A stretch of 52,825 nt of DNA from the NCBI GenBank assembly GCA_029260735.1, contig JAJDCR010000174.1:1-52825 (forward strand), given 5' to 3'. Below are positions 25,230-33,989 of this stretch, in pieces. Within the stretch, counting starts at the first letter, position 1. Every line of letters begins with the position of its first letter. The notes beneath the pieces are model-generated. The model saw only the letters and a program-made list of their open reading frames with translations, had not been told where the DNA came from and ran no database searches. A program made the position numbers and the translations under genes. The DNA comes from Planctomycetota bacterium (GTDB lineage Bacteria; Planctomycetota; Uabimicrobiia; Uabimicrobiales; Uabimicrobiaceae).

Positions 25230-26241
25230 GATTATTTCTTATCAAAGTTGTGTGGATAATTTTATCAACCAGATTATTCATTGTCTGTTGGACTTTTGGC
25301 GGCAATTTTTCTATTTTTGTAGTCAATTTTTTCTGCATCTCTTCAATATATTGGAAACCTTTTTCGATAGAATCTGTGTTGGTTATAGTATTTTTAATTT
25401 CCACTATATCTTGCTCCGTTTTCTGTGAACGATGTGTGTATAAACGTGATAAAAAAACAGATCTATCGGTTTCTGATAGATTTTCACAGCAATCCATTAC
25501 GATCCAAGAAGGTTTACCTTCCCAAAGATCACAATCTTTTTCTAAACGATCTTTTTGGTTGGTAATGTCTAGCAAGTCGTCGACAACTTGGTATGTTTCC
25601 CCGATATCAAAAGCTAATTGATGGATATTTCTGGTTAATTTTGCATCCGCCTTTGCACAAATACACCCCATAAGAAACGACAAGGCCAGCAAGCCTCCGG
25701 TTTTGCAACGGATAGCTTGTGTGTATGTGGTGCGATTAAAAAAACAAAAATCCTTAGCAAAATCAAACTCTAAACTTTGCCCTCTAATACCTCTGAGCAT
25801 TTCTTCTTGTAGTGCTAATAGAACCTGTAGTTTGTCACGATCAGACAAATGAGATTGTTGGATCGCCCTTTTAGCGAGAAAAAACAAATAATCTCCGGTA
25901 ATTACAGCTTGTTTCATACCAAACTTAACCCACACAGAAGGTTGTTTTCTTCTAGTGGCATCTTCGTCCATAATATCATCATGGCAAAGACCAGCACTAT
26001 GAGTCAATTCAACCGCTAATCCGCACCATATAGCAGCGTTCCAATAATCATCTTTTATCTCAGGATTGATGGACTTTGCTAGTAAAGGGGGTAGTAATGC
26101 TCTGATTCTTTTTCCTCCGTTCAAAACTTGGTATTTGGTGGCAGTGATTACACTACACGATATACATTCTTCATCCATGGAGAGAAGTTTGTGGAATAAG
26201 TCGGCTTGTTCTTCCCATATTTTTTGGTTGTGGAGCATCAT
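25219..26241 (-). CDS. Isoprenyl diphosphate synthase (polyprenyl synthetase)
   Basis: 340 residues. Landmarks: GGKRIRALL (IPP binding), first Asp-rich motif CHDDIMDED with following TRRKQPSVW, and second Asp-rich motif VVDDLLD. The first motif has two residues between the aspartates (no insertion), and small residues (A, G) sit 5 and 4 positions before it, which points to a C20 or longer product rather than classical bacterial FPP. It is probably the prenyl-chain supplier of the cluster. A second ATG at 26238 is better placed after GAGGAT than the first. Confidence 0.92.
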   Translation of the reverse strand: MMLHNQKIWEEQADLFHKLLSMDEECISCSVITATKYQVLNGGKRIRALLPPLLAKSINPEIKDDYWNAAIWCGLAVELTHSAGLCHDDIMDEDATRRKQPSVWVKFGMKQAVITGDYLFFLAKRAIQQSHLSDRDKLQVLLALQEEMLRGIRGQSLEFDFAKDFCFFNRTTYTQAIRCKTGGLLALSFLMGCICAKADAKLTRNIHQLAFDIGETYQVVDDLLDITNQKDRLEKDCDLWEGKPSWIVMDCCENLSETDRSVFLSRLYTHRSQKTEQDIVEIKNTITNTDSIEKGFQYIEEMQKKLTTKIEKLPPKVQQTMNNLVDKIIHTTLIRNNHEN

Positions 26242-26601
26242 ATCCTCAGAGTTTAGTATCTATTTTCTCGTATATCTTTTACAATAAGACGTTTGAGTAA
26301 TTTTACGTTGGAACACCAGAAGTAAAAATTGGCAATAAACAAAATAATCCAGGCATCGGAACTTGTCAACAACTTTAGGCAACCAAGTATAAAAAAATTA
26401 GTGTAGAATCTCCTTTGCCAATAAACAGAAACAAAAGTCTATCATCTTTGTCCTTTCGTTTTTTATTTTCACCGCCCTATGTAATTAATTTAACATATTT
26501 TGGGTGTCTCGTCTATATTGGCAAATGAGGCAATCACTAAACAACATAGCAGTAGATGATAATCTACATGGATAGGTAAATTGAAAAATGAAAGGGATGG
26601 C
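26242..26601. other. AT-rich divergent intergenic region
   Basis: 360 bp between the isoprenyl synthase operon (leftward) and the next rightward gene. It must carry promoters for both but no clear consensus pair, hairpin or RNA gene is visible. Confidence 0.4.
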
Positions 26602-27156
26602 ATGATACCAAATCAAACTTACTACTCACGTAATACAGGCCAATGGGATTGGAGAGTTTCTTTGACTATTATCAGCTTGAGAGCTTTATGGAAAACAAAA
26701 TTATCCATGTTGAGAAAAATCCAACTTTCCATTTATTCGTTTGTGCAATATTGGATGGGACCAGGATCTTTATTGACGGAAGTCTACTATAAAACTTCTG
26801 ACAACATTGTTTATCATCGAACTTGTTTATCTAAGTGGGGAATCCCTTTACTAAAAGGAGAGGAAAGAATTCATCTAAATGACGATGGGATTAATGTGAC
26901 TATGGAAGGAAATTTATTTTATTGGCCATTTTTATTTATTGCTGTTCCCTTTAGTAATTATGAAGGCAAAATTGAAAGCTGTACCTGTAAAGCAAAATAT
27001 AATTTTCCTTTCTTTAGCATTGCAGTGCCAGCAACTACACAACTAGACGGTAAAGTAGGAGTAGTACAAATGAATACACTGTGGATGAAGTGTACTTTTG
27101 AGTTAACGAAGGACTCTTTAAGAACACTGAAGCAAAGGTTTGCGCAAAACTGCTGA
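26602..27156 (+). CDS. Hypothetical protein
   Basis: 184 residues from ATG 26602, which has AAAGGG 6 nt upstream; an in-frame TTG at 26581 is less likely. The sequence is beta-rich and aromatic (YYSRNTGQWDWRVSL, SLLTEVYYKTSDNIVYHRTCLSKW, NLFYWPFLFIAVPF), without signal peptide or clear membrane helix. The pattern recalls small lipid- or hydrophobic-ligand-binding folds, but I do not recognise a family. It is divergent from the isoprenyl synthase gene, so membership of the terpenoid cluster is possible but unsupported. Confidence 0.55.
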   Translation: MIPNQTYYSRNTGQWDWRVSLTIISLRALWKTKLSMLRKIQLSIYSFVQYWMGPGSLLTEVYYKTSDNIVYHRTCLSKWGIPLLKGEERIHLNDDGINVTMEGNLFYWPFLFIAVPFSNYEGKIESCTCKAKYNFPFFSIAVPATTQLDGKVGVVQMNTLWMKCTFELTKDSLRTLKQRFAQNC

Positions 27157-27478
27157 TTTTATCTTCGACATGCTTGAAAACGCCCAAGATGAAAGAATAT
27201 ACTGCCATAAAACCATCTCTACCGCTTATGCTTGTTTAAAAGATACTCACGAATATCCGATAGGCCATTGGTCGATTGTATTAGAAAAAAACCCTCGGAT
27301 GAGAGTAGCCGACTGGATAACGGGAAAAACTTTAGAAACTATCAGTCAACAATCGATAGAACTTTTTTCATTTTCTCTAGATATGGGAGAAAGCGAAGTT
27401 CTAGCTTTATATTACGAAACACCAAACTCCATTGTTGTTATAGATGAGGAGAAAGCTCGAAAGCTGGCAAGAGAGTAA
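27140..27478 (+). pseudogene. Truncated PIN-domain protein (DUF3368-like C-terminus)
   Basis: The last ~45 residues (GESEVLALYYETPNSIVV, IDEEKARKLARE) match the end of DUF3368-type PIN nucleases, toxin components of antitoxin pairs, including the acidic E and DE positions. The N-terminal catalytic part and the usual antitoxin gene are missing. The upstream part could be the diverged middle of the same gene. Only a TTG start is available at the left end. Likely a remnant. Confidence 0.45.
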
Positions 27479-27829
27479 GAAGAGGATTGTTTGGGATGAA
27501 TATGTCTGTAAGGAGACCTGCCTTTATTTCATTTCAGACAGGTTTCCTAGTTGCTATTATTTTTTCGAGCGAAAAAAGATAACCAAACTCAAACAGTAGA
27601 GTGAGGGAATTTGTTCAGGGGAGTAGACATTTCATAGACTGGTATCCATTTTAGTCAAGAATTACCTTGGTTGGTTGCTTCGGTAGGAAAGCTAGCCCAT
27701 TATTCCCAGCCTCGGACTCCTTGTAAAGCAGTTTCCAATTCATTGGGAAAGTGCAAAAAGCCATCACCATTAACTGTCGTAAATCCCGCTCGATACTTTT
27801 AATCCGTTTTCTAATAGTTATTAGATAAT
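27479..27829. other. Gene-free stretch with a hairpin
   Basis: AGGAGACCTG and CAGGTTTCCT (27511-27552) form a near-perfect stem followed by a T-rich run, a possible terminator. On the minus strand around 27690-27790 there is a short open stretch (TTVNGDGFLHFPNELE) that looks like the tail of a lost gene; I cannot name it. Confidence 0.4.
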
Positions 27830-28438
27830 TTAGGAAGAGGATTTTCTATTATAAAAAGTTAAGCCCATTAAACCAAAAGCTAATAACAATGCCGTTGTTG
27901 GCTCAGGTACAACAACTGCCCCGTTAAGAGTGAGAGTAGCTGTGTTTACTCCCCATACACTCATGCTGTTGTTAACAGCATCGACAGTAAAAGAACCACT
28001 TTGTAAACTGGCTAAAATAGTAGGGTTTGAGATATCAAGATTAAAAGTATTGATAACACTACCATCACCATTATCAACACCACCATTTGGATTATCGCCA
28101 AATGCATGCCAATCACCAGGACCACCAGTGGAGCCTCCAAGACCACTACCAATGGCAATACCACTGTTTGACACATCTAAAGTTCCACTGTCAGCATCTA
28201 ACAAGTCAAATACAAGAGTTGCACTAGTAATACTTATAATAGGAGTGTAAGTGTGAGTCCAGCTTAAGTTTGCATCGGTAATCCATCCATTAAAGCCACA
28301 ACATTTTGCAACACCAAGTATGTCTGTTAAGGAACCATCACTACTGGTGCTACTCGTTCCAATTACACTTGTTACAGTTAAAGCTTGTATTGAGCAAGCA
28401 AAAACTACTATCAAAATAAAACAAATAATTTTTTTCAT
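27830..28438 (-). CDS. PEP-CTERM sorting-domain protein
   Basis: 202 residues. Signal peptide (IICFILIVVFACSIQA), a Ser/Thr/Gly-rich beta body, and a C-terminal PEP-CTERM signal: VVPEPTTALL, hydrophobic helix LAFGLMGLTF, then basic YNRK. Such proteins are processed by exosortase and go to the surface or exopolysaccharide. No exosortase gene lies in the window; a second PEP-CTERM protein is at 50739-51512. AGGAGATAG precedes ATG. The body has no recognised domain. Confidence 0.88.
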   Translation of the reverse strand: MKKIICFILIVVFACSIQALTVTSVIGTSSTSSDGSLTDILGVAKCCGFNGWITDANLSWTHTYTPIISITSATLVFDLLDADSGTLDVSNSGIAIGSGLGGSTGGPGDWHAFGDNPNGGVDNGDGSVINTFNLDISNPTILASLQSGSFTVDAVNNSMSVWGVNTATLTLNGAVVVPEPTTALLLAFGLMGLTFYNRKSSS

Positions 28439-29242
28439 TACTATCTCCTAGAACTTAATATTTCTCAAGCCTATGAGAACCACAAATAATCACAAGCCAA
28501 TTTCAATTATTCTACCAAAATTAGCTTCTGAATTTCCATAAAAAATTCAATAAAAATATTTTTAAGCGGAAGATTTGTTATCTAAATGTTTTCGCAAAAC
28601 ACGTCTGGCACCAATGTCAATTTTTTCTTAGAAAGAGTGGGAAATTTAATCACTCTACCTCAAGAAGACTTTGCTACCACAGAACAAGTCGCCCATCAAG
28701 TCCATCCAAACAGTAGTCATCAGAGAGCCGTTAATAGTTTCCTTTTCAATAGTAAAATATGATATTTTACAAAATCAAAGGTTTCTGCTTGTCCTGCAAT
28801 CCAAAATATGCGATGACATCATCGCGGCAGATGTAATAACACCGATTGCGAAGCAAGTAAGACAGTTAGCCTCCCCAACAAACCAAGTAGTTTTCATGTC
28901 TGTATGTACACTTTAACTCCAGATGAAGATTTTATATTAGACTATCTCCCAGGTAACCGTAACATTCTGATCTTAGGGGGAGCTTCTGGGCATGCTTTTA
29001 AATTTATTCCTTTTTTGACCAAGCAAGTTAGTAGTTTTTTCCCAAGTCGCAAATATATCCATCAATAGCTACGTTTTTCTCTCTACGCTAATACGCGTCC
29101 TCATTCAACTCGCCTGGTACGTTTTTACCATAGCATTTTCTGAAAAAGACAAGCCAGAAACTCTCTATCCCTTATCATACATAACTAAAATCACGTTTAG
29201 ATGAGTTCTTTTTATAGATAAAATCCAAAAAAGTCAGAGCAC
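28439..29242. other. Degraded region with gene remnants
   Basis: No intact gene. It contains the oxidase remnant at 28901-29068; between 28640 and 28780 a short open stretch on the plus strand (TEQVAHQVHPNSSHQR) may be another remnant piece. The rest is AT-rich with stops in all frames. Confidence 0.5.
28901..29068 (+). pseudogene. C-terminal remnant of SolA/sarcosine oxidase-like flavoenzyme
   Basis: Frame TGT ATG TAC encodes CMYTLTPDEDFILDYLPG followed by NILILGGASGHAFKF, the conserved C-terminal FAD-covering segment of monomeric sarcosine/N-methyltryptophan oxidases, and ends at TAG 29066. The rest of the ~370-residue enzyme is missing upstream. Confidence 0.65.
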
Positions 29243-29270
29243 TTGACATGATCCGAAAAATAGTTATAAT
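29243..29270 (+). promoter_or_regulatory. Near-consensus promoter upstream of ATPase gene
   Basis: TTGACA (29243-29248) and TATAAT (29265-29270), 16 bp apart. The TATAAT lies inside the first of two 38-bp direct repeats, so a repeat-binding protein could occlude the promoter. Confidence 0.6.
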
Positions 29271-29395
29271 TAGTTATCAATATGAGCCGAATAAAAAACA
29301 AAATTCCTTATATAGTAACTAACTACCGAAAAAAAACCTATCTCCAATTCTAAAAATATGAGCCGAAAAATAGTTATAATTAGTTATTAATATGA
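29248..29395 (+). repeat. Pair of 38-bp direct repeats before the ATPase gene
   Basis: 29248-29285 and 29358-29395 match at 36 of 38 positions and start exactly 110 bp apart. Each contains CCGAAAAATAG then TTATAATTAG, and the second ends 36 bp before the ATPase ATG. Likely binding sites for a regulator, possibly the ATPase itself through its winged helices. Confidence 0.75.
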
Positions 29396-29431
29396 TCTCA
29401 TTCTTTTTCAGTAAATTACTAACGAGGTAGT

Positions 29432-30955
29432 ATGGAAACTCATTTAAATCTAAGCAAAAATCTCTGGAAAAATTGGGGTTTCAAAGGAAACCCTTTCGAG
29501 ACAAATCCACTTACCATGCACTCATCTCTTTTACCAATAAGTAAAGCTTTTGTAGGAAGATCTCCTCAGTCCTCAGAAACTAAGCAACTTCTTAACATTA
29601 TACGTAACTCTCAAGGAGGGCGAGGAATTGTAGAGGGCGAAATCGGTGTTGGCAAAACCACTTTAGTAAATTATCATCGATATTTGTGGGAGTACGAAGC
29701 AGATGAAAAACTGCTTTCCCCATTTCGTGAAATATCTGTATATGGTGATTGGGAGGCTAAAGATATACTAAAAGAAATTCTTGGGCATCTTTCTCACAAG
29801 TTATTATTTGTTTTAGAAAAGAAAAAAATTAAAAAAAACAACCTATTAGAAAAAACTAGGTATCTATACGATATTTTTTACCATGAATCTTGGGGAGTAG
29901 AAGGAAATGCTTTTGGATTCGGTATTAGCTATACCAATCAGAAACAAATTAACATTCCTGATATGACAGAAAGCCAACTCATTGCCTACATAATGGATAT
30001 GGTTTCAGCAATAAAAAAAATCGGATACGAAGGAGTATTTCTTCATTTTGACAACTTAGAACTTATTTCTTATCGAGATCTTCAAAATTGTAAGCAACTG
30101 TTTGAGGAAATTAGAGATATTCTACAGTTACCAGACCTGTACTATATTTTTGTTGCTCAAAAGGGTTTTTATAGTCAGGTAATTGCGCCATCCCAAAGAG
30201 TTAGTAGCATTATGAGTTGGCCAGTAAAAGTTCCTGTTCTGACACTTGACCAAGTGATAGAAGCCATAAATATACGCTATCAACTTTTATCTTTGAATCC
30301 AGGAAAAGAAATTCAGCCTGTAACAGACGAGTTCATAAAAACATTATATGAACTTCATCAAGGCAAAATTCGCTTTATTATGGATTCTATTACTCAAATG
30401 ATGAACTATTGTCTAGAAAAAAAACCTTGTACAGTTAAATATTCAGAGGCAGAACACCTATTCCTTGAAATTACAAAATCGAAAACAACTTGTTTATCTA
30501 CTAGAGAAAAACAAGTCCTTTATGCAGCACTTGAGTTTGAAAATTTCACGAATAATGATCTAGTCAAGAAACTCAAAATGAAAGCCCCTAATGTTTCAAG
30601 TATTTTTAGTAAACTAGCGGAAGAGAATTTTATTTACCAAGTAAAACGCCAAGGACGAAATATTTACTATCGAACTTCAAAAGAACTAAAAGTACTTCTC
30701 AAAGAAAAAAAAGAATTACCTTTTAAAACTCAATCGTCTCCGCAAAAAAATCACTGTAAAGCGATAGTAAAGTATTTAGAAAAAAACAAAACCATTACTC
30801 GAGTAGAATGTGAGAAGCTATTAGAAACCTCACCTGCCACAGCAAAAAGACACTTAGCCAAGCTAATTTCTACAAAACAAATAGTTCGAGTTGGTAAAGG
30901 AAGATCAACATATTACACAAAAGGGTTCTGTCGCAAAATTTGCCCAGGACGGTAA
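29432..30955 (+). CDS. P-loop ATPase with C-terminal winged-helix domains
   Basis: 507 residues. N-terminal GNPFETNPL and FVGR lead into Walker A GEIGVGKTTL (residues ~70-79) and a Walker B-like GVFLHFDNLE; the arrangement resembles AAA/ORC-type ATPases. The last ~180 residues contain two winged-helix segments (LSTREKQVLYAALEF... and ITRVECEKLLETSPATAKRH), implying DNA binding. The final residues (GFCRKICPGR) are encoded by the adjacent IS end, so the natural C-terminus was altered by insertion. GAGGTAGT precedes ATG. Function unknown; a DNA-bound molecular switch is likely. Confidence 0.72.
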   Translation: METHLNLSKNLWKNWGFKGNPFETNPLTMHSSLLPISKAFVGRSPQSSETKQLLNIIRNSQGGRGIVEGEIGVGKTTLVNYHRYLWEYEADEKLLSPFREISVYGDWEAKDILKEILGHLSHKLLFVLEKKKIKKNNLLEKTRYLYDIFYHESWGVEGNAFGFGISYTNQKQINIPDMTESQLIAYIMDMVSAIKKIGYEGVFLHFDNLELISYRDLQNCKQLFEEIRDILQLPDLYYIFVAQKGFYSQVIAPSQRVSSIMSWPVKVPVLTLDQVIEAINIRYQLLSLNPGKEIQPVTDEFIKTLYELHQGKIRFIMDSITQMMNYCLEKKPCTVKYSEAEHLFLEITKSKTTCLSTREKQVLYAALEFENFTNNDLVKKLKMKAPNVSSIFSKLAEENFIYQVKRQGRNIYYRTSKELKVLLKEKKELPFKTQSSPQKNHCKAIVKYLEKNKTITRVECEKLLETSPATAKRHLAKLISTKQIVRVGKGRSTYYTKGFCRKICPGR

Positions 30956-31549
30956 ATTATGGTATCCTATTGAAATTTTCGGGAGCAGAGCATGAGCCAG
31001 GAAAAGTTAAAGGGATGCCATTTTCCAAAGACATTAGTGTACCAGTGTGTTTACTGGTATTTGCGCATCAAAGGGAAATGGTATTATTTGTATCGAGCAG
31101 TAGATAAAGAAGGCAATACAGTCGATTTTCTTCTAACAGCAAAACGAGATAAGAAAGCTGCAAAACGCTTCCTGGCTAAAGCCATTAACAATAATGGAAT
31201 TCCAAAGAAAATCAACATTGACAAAAGCGGTGCAAATAAAGCAGCTATCGAGGAATACAACGAAGAGAATGGTACATCTATCGAAATCCGGCAAATCAAA
31301 TATCTTAACAACATCGTGGAACAGGATCATCGCGGAATTAAACGGATAACTAAGCAAATTCTCGGTTTCAAAGAATTTTATGCTGCATCAGTAATTCTCA
31401 GTGGCATTGAACTAGTTAGGATGATTAAAAAAGGACAGATCTCACAAGGAAAATCTGCTAAAACTCCAGCCGAAATATTCGAATCTCTCGCCTCATAATT
31501 CCAGAAAACAGAGGTAGTTTTGCCTTTTTCAAAACTTTGCGACACAACA
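30924..31549 (+). mobile_element. Defective IS6-family insertion sequence
   Basis: About 626 bp. Left end GGTTCTGTCGCAAAAT and right end (read inward) TGTTGTGTCGCAAAGT are the terminal inverted repeats of the IS6/IS257 type. The flanking 8-mers (CACAAAAG and GACAGTGT) do not match, so no target duplication remains. The element is ~170 bp shorter than a full IS6 member because the transposase has an internal deletion. It provides the last codons and stop of the ATPase gene. Confidence 0.8.
30992..31498 (+). pseudogene. IS6-type transposase with internal deletion
   Basis: 168 residues against ~230 normally. The N-terminus (CHFPKTLVYQCVYWYLR) jumps directly to IKGKWYYLYRAVD, omitting the helix-turn-helix and the DETY block with the first catalytic Asp. 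The second Asp (NIDKSGANK) and the Glu (IVEQDHRGIKR) of the DDE triad remain. The frame is intact, so the deletion was in frame, but the protein should be catalytically dead. Confidence 0.85.
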
Positions 31550-31580
31550 GACAGTGTTCGCTCAAAAAAGAAAGAAAACA

Positions 31581-32390
31581 ATGTTCCTATCTGAGAAGTT
31601 TGTTTTTATGGAATTGCATAAAACAGGATGTACCCATATTGGTGAGATTTTAACCGAACTGTTCCATGGCAAACAGATTGGTAAGCACAATCAGGCCAAT
31701 CCAAATTTATTTACTAGAGAGAAAATATTTTTAGGATCAGTGAGAAATCCATGGGAGTGGTATATTTCTTTGTGGACTTACGGTTGTTATAACAAGGGAG
31801 GATTGTTTCACAGAGTAACAAAAAATTCTAGGGGATGGAGAAAACATTTTGCAACTTTTCTAAATCCGATTCACTCTAAAGATTCTAAAAAATGGAAAAA
31901 GACATATAGCAACGTAAATGATGCGAATGCTTTTAGGCTATGGCTAAGGATGATACATGATCTAAACCATACAAAATATATTGGAGAAGGCTACAGTGAT
32001 TGGTCTGCCAGTCAGTTTTGTGGTCTTATGACTTTTCGTTATCTAAGACTATTTTGCGGCAAACTTGGTGAGCTAGAGAAACTCAATCAACTATCAACAT
32101 TTGAGCAAGTCAAAGATTATGAAAACAAAAATTGTTTCATCGATTGCTTTATTCGAAATGAAAGTCTCGAAACTGATCTTTTTCTATCACTTGAAAAGCA
32201 TGGAGTGCTAATATCGAGTGAGACCAAGTCGAAAATCATGTCAAAACCTAAAACAAATACATCCTTTAGAAAATACAGTTCAGAATACTACTACGATGCC
32301 GAATCAAAAAACATTGTGAGCGAAAGAGAGCGACTTATTATCGATAAATTTAGATATCTCTTTCCTAGAAGTGGAAAAAACCAGTGCTAA
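31581..32390 (+). CDS. Sulfotransferase-like protein
   Basis: 269 residues from ATG 31581; a GTG at 31554 right after the IS end would add 9 residues of unlikely origin. VFMELHKTGCTHIGEIL near the start fits the 5'-phosphosulfate-binding loop of PAPS sulfotransferases, and GSVRNPWEWYISLW is the typical 3'-phosphate-binding region. It probably transfers sulfate to a surface polysaccharide. It lies close to a glycosyltransferase gene and a second sulfotransferase-like gene on the opposite strand. The ribosome site is poor, so expression may depend on IS-derived sequences. Confidence 0.72.
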   Translation: MFLSEKFVFMELHKTGCTHIGEILTELFHGKQIGKHNQANPNLFTREKIFLGSVRNPWEWYISLWTYGCYNKGGLFHRVTKNSRGWRKHFATFLNPIHSKDSKKWKKTYSNVNDANAFRLWLRMIHDLNHTKYIGEGYSDWSASQFCGLMTFRYLRLFCGKLGELEKLNQLSTFEQVKDYENKNCFIDCFIRNESLETDLFLSLEKHGVLISSETKSKIMSKPKTNTSFRKYSSEYYYDAESKNIVSERERLIIDKFRYLFPRSGKNQC

Positions 32391-32453
32391 CAAAATGTAG
32401 ACCCAGTCTCTTTCGCCGTAGTGATTTGCTAAAAAACAGAGAAACGAGCTTTT

Positions 32454-33110
32454 TTATTTCCAACTTCCCAACAAATGATGTTTGATAAATTTTCTGCGAT
32501 AGTTTTTAGGGAAAATTTTTACCTGTGCATCTTGATTGTTTTTTTGGTATTGGCGAATGCCATCGGTAAAAGCTCCTGGTCCTGTTCTATTTAGAATTCT
32601 CTTGTGATAGCGCAAATGGCTATACTTATTTTTTGCAATATTACTAGCAACAGTATCTATGACATTTTGCAGAGCAGGATGATTACTAGAGCAGGCAAAG
32701 ATATACTGGGCAACTTCGTTTTGTCTGGCATAAGTTTCAAGAAGAAGATTCTCTAATTTTTCAAGATAGGTTTGCCCTGAAAAAAGCAAAGCTTGGTACT
32801 TTTTTAAATCTTCTATAAATAAATCGTATGACCCAATAAACTCTGTATCAGCGTCCGCATAGACTCCCCCATTTTTTACGACGACCAAATAGCGCCATAA
32901 GTCAGTTTTTTCGACAATATGTTGACAATTGCTGTAGTGGACGTATAAATTTGGAAAAGAATTTTTAACAAATTTTTCCATCTCTATATCATCGTATACA
33001 TAATGCTTAAATCCAAAATCTTCAAACTTTTGCCATGATTTCATCCAGGATGAGATTGGTTTAGAAATGAGTTCTTTTTCTTTTACTGTTTGAAATATGT
33101 TTTTTTCCAT
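32454..33110 (-). CDS. GT32-type glycosyltransferase (OCH1/DXD family)
   Basis: 218 residues. NIFQTVKEK and SSWMKSWQ correspond to the HQTWK region of sugar-binding DXD glycosyltransferases. DLWRYLVVVKNGGVYADADTE carries the nucleotide-sugar/metal DxD (DAD), and the tail GPGAFTDGIRQY is also typical. It transfers a hexose to a glycan in the cytoplasm or at the membrane; acceptor unknown. It is co-directional with the sulfotransferase-like gene upstream (57 bp gap), which suggests joint modification of one polysaccharide. Confidence 0.85.
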   Translation of the reverse strand: MEKNIFQTVKEKELISKPISSWMKSWQKFEDFGFKHYVYDDIEMEKFVKNSFPNLYVHYSNCQHIVEKTDLWRYLVVVKNGGVYADADTEFIGSYDLFIEDLKKYQALLFSGQTYLEKLENLLLETYARQNEVAQYIFACSSNHPALQNVIDTVASNIAKNKYSHLRYHKRILNRTGPGAFTDGIRQYQKNNQDAQVKIFPKNYRRKFIKHHLLGSWK

Positions 33111-33167
33111 AGTTGGCCTATTAATATTCTTGTAATCATTTCATTGTGGGCTTTTTTCATTGCTCGG

Positions 33168-33989
33168 CTACTTATTCTCATAAAAAAAATTTTTTACAAT
33201 ATTATCATTAATGTCCTTGTAAGTATCATAGTAAGATTGAGGTAATTGTGCGAGTAGTCTTTCATATTGTGAGTAATAAAATTTATGGTGAGATAAATTA
33301 TTTTTTTTTATGACAATAGCATTGCGACTTGAAATAATTTTTATTTCTCTAAAAAACTCTAATAGGGTATCCCTATCATTAAGTTTATCAAATCTTATAA
33401 CCCCTACGCGTTTGACATTAGATTTCTTACTTGGGTAGACACTAAATCCTTTGAGTTTATTAAAATCTTTTTCCCATATATTCACCCCAGTAAACTGTAA
33501 AATTTTTTCAAAATTATAGTGGTAATTTGTTTGGTTAAAGGTACTCCAATCAAACGAAAGGAAGTGATTAAGAAGAACTTGGGTGCTTGCTTGATTTACT
33601 CTTTGTTTATTTCCAAAGTAATATGGATAGTCAGGAGTAGTAATGTCTTGAAAATAACCACTTGGATAGATTTCATAAGGTTTGCGAATAATGGTAATCC
33701 AACAGTCAAATTTAAGATCTTTATCCACCAATATTGGTTCTAGTTGTGTAACATGATTTCGCAAAATAAATCTTTTTTTTTGATGGTATTTTTTGTCCAC
33801 TTTTTCCTTGCCACTATTTGTCCAAATCCAAGAAAAACTATAGTTACATTGCAAAATCCGCAACATTGAATTCGAACCGACTTTAAATGGTGTGCACAAT
33901 ATAACTTTAAAATCATTTGTTGAAATGAAGAGCTTATTCCAAGAAGAACTACAAATGGCAATGAATTCTTTAATATGTCTCTTTATCAT
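33168..33989 (-). CDS. Capsular-polysaccharide-type sulfotransferase-like protein
   Basis: 273 residues. TPFKVGSNSMLRIL resembles the PAPS-binding loop and IIRKPYEIYPSGYFQDI the 3'-phosphate site. The C-terminal LPQSYYDTYKDI...KNFFY matches the end of the putative capsular polysaccharide synthesis family (PF10364-like). AAGGAGCTAA precedes ATG. Together with the GT32 gene it likely decorates an exopolysaccharide. Enzymatic assignment is by motif only. Confidence 0.65.
   Translation of the reverse strand: MIKRHIKEFIAICSSSWNKLFISTNDFKVILCTPFKVGSNSMLRILQCNYSFSWIWTNSGKEKVDKKYHQKKRFILRNHVTQLEPILVDKDLKFDCWITIIRKPYEIYPSGYFQDITTPDYPYYFGNKQRVNQASTQVLLNHFLSFDWSTFNQTNYHYNFEKILQFTGVNIWEKDFNKLKGFSVYPSKKSNVKRVGVIRFDKLNDRDTLLEFFREIKIISSRNAIVIKKNNLSHHKFYYSQYERLLAQLPQSYYDTYKDINDNIVKNFFYENK

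Noticed and set aside
27140..27478. Complete toxin of a toxin-antitoxin pair
   Set aside because: Only the C-terminal part resembles DUF3368 PIN proteins; the first catalytic Asp region and an antitoxin gene are missing.
29432..30955. TniB/IstB-type transposition ATPase
   Set aside because: There is a P-loop, but the C-terminal winged helices and the unrelated IS6 neighbour give no sign of a Tn7-like or IS21-like partner transposase.
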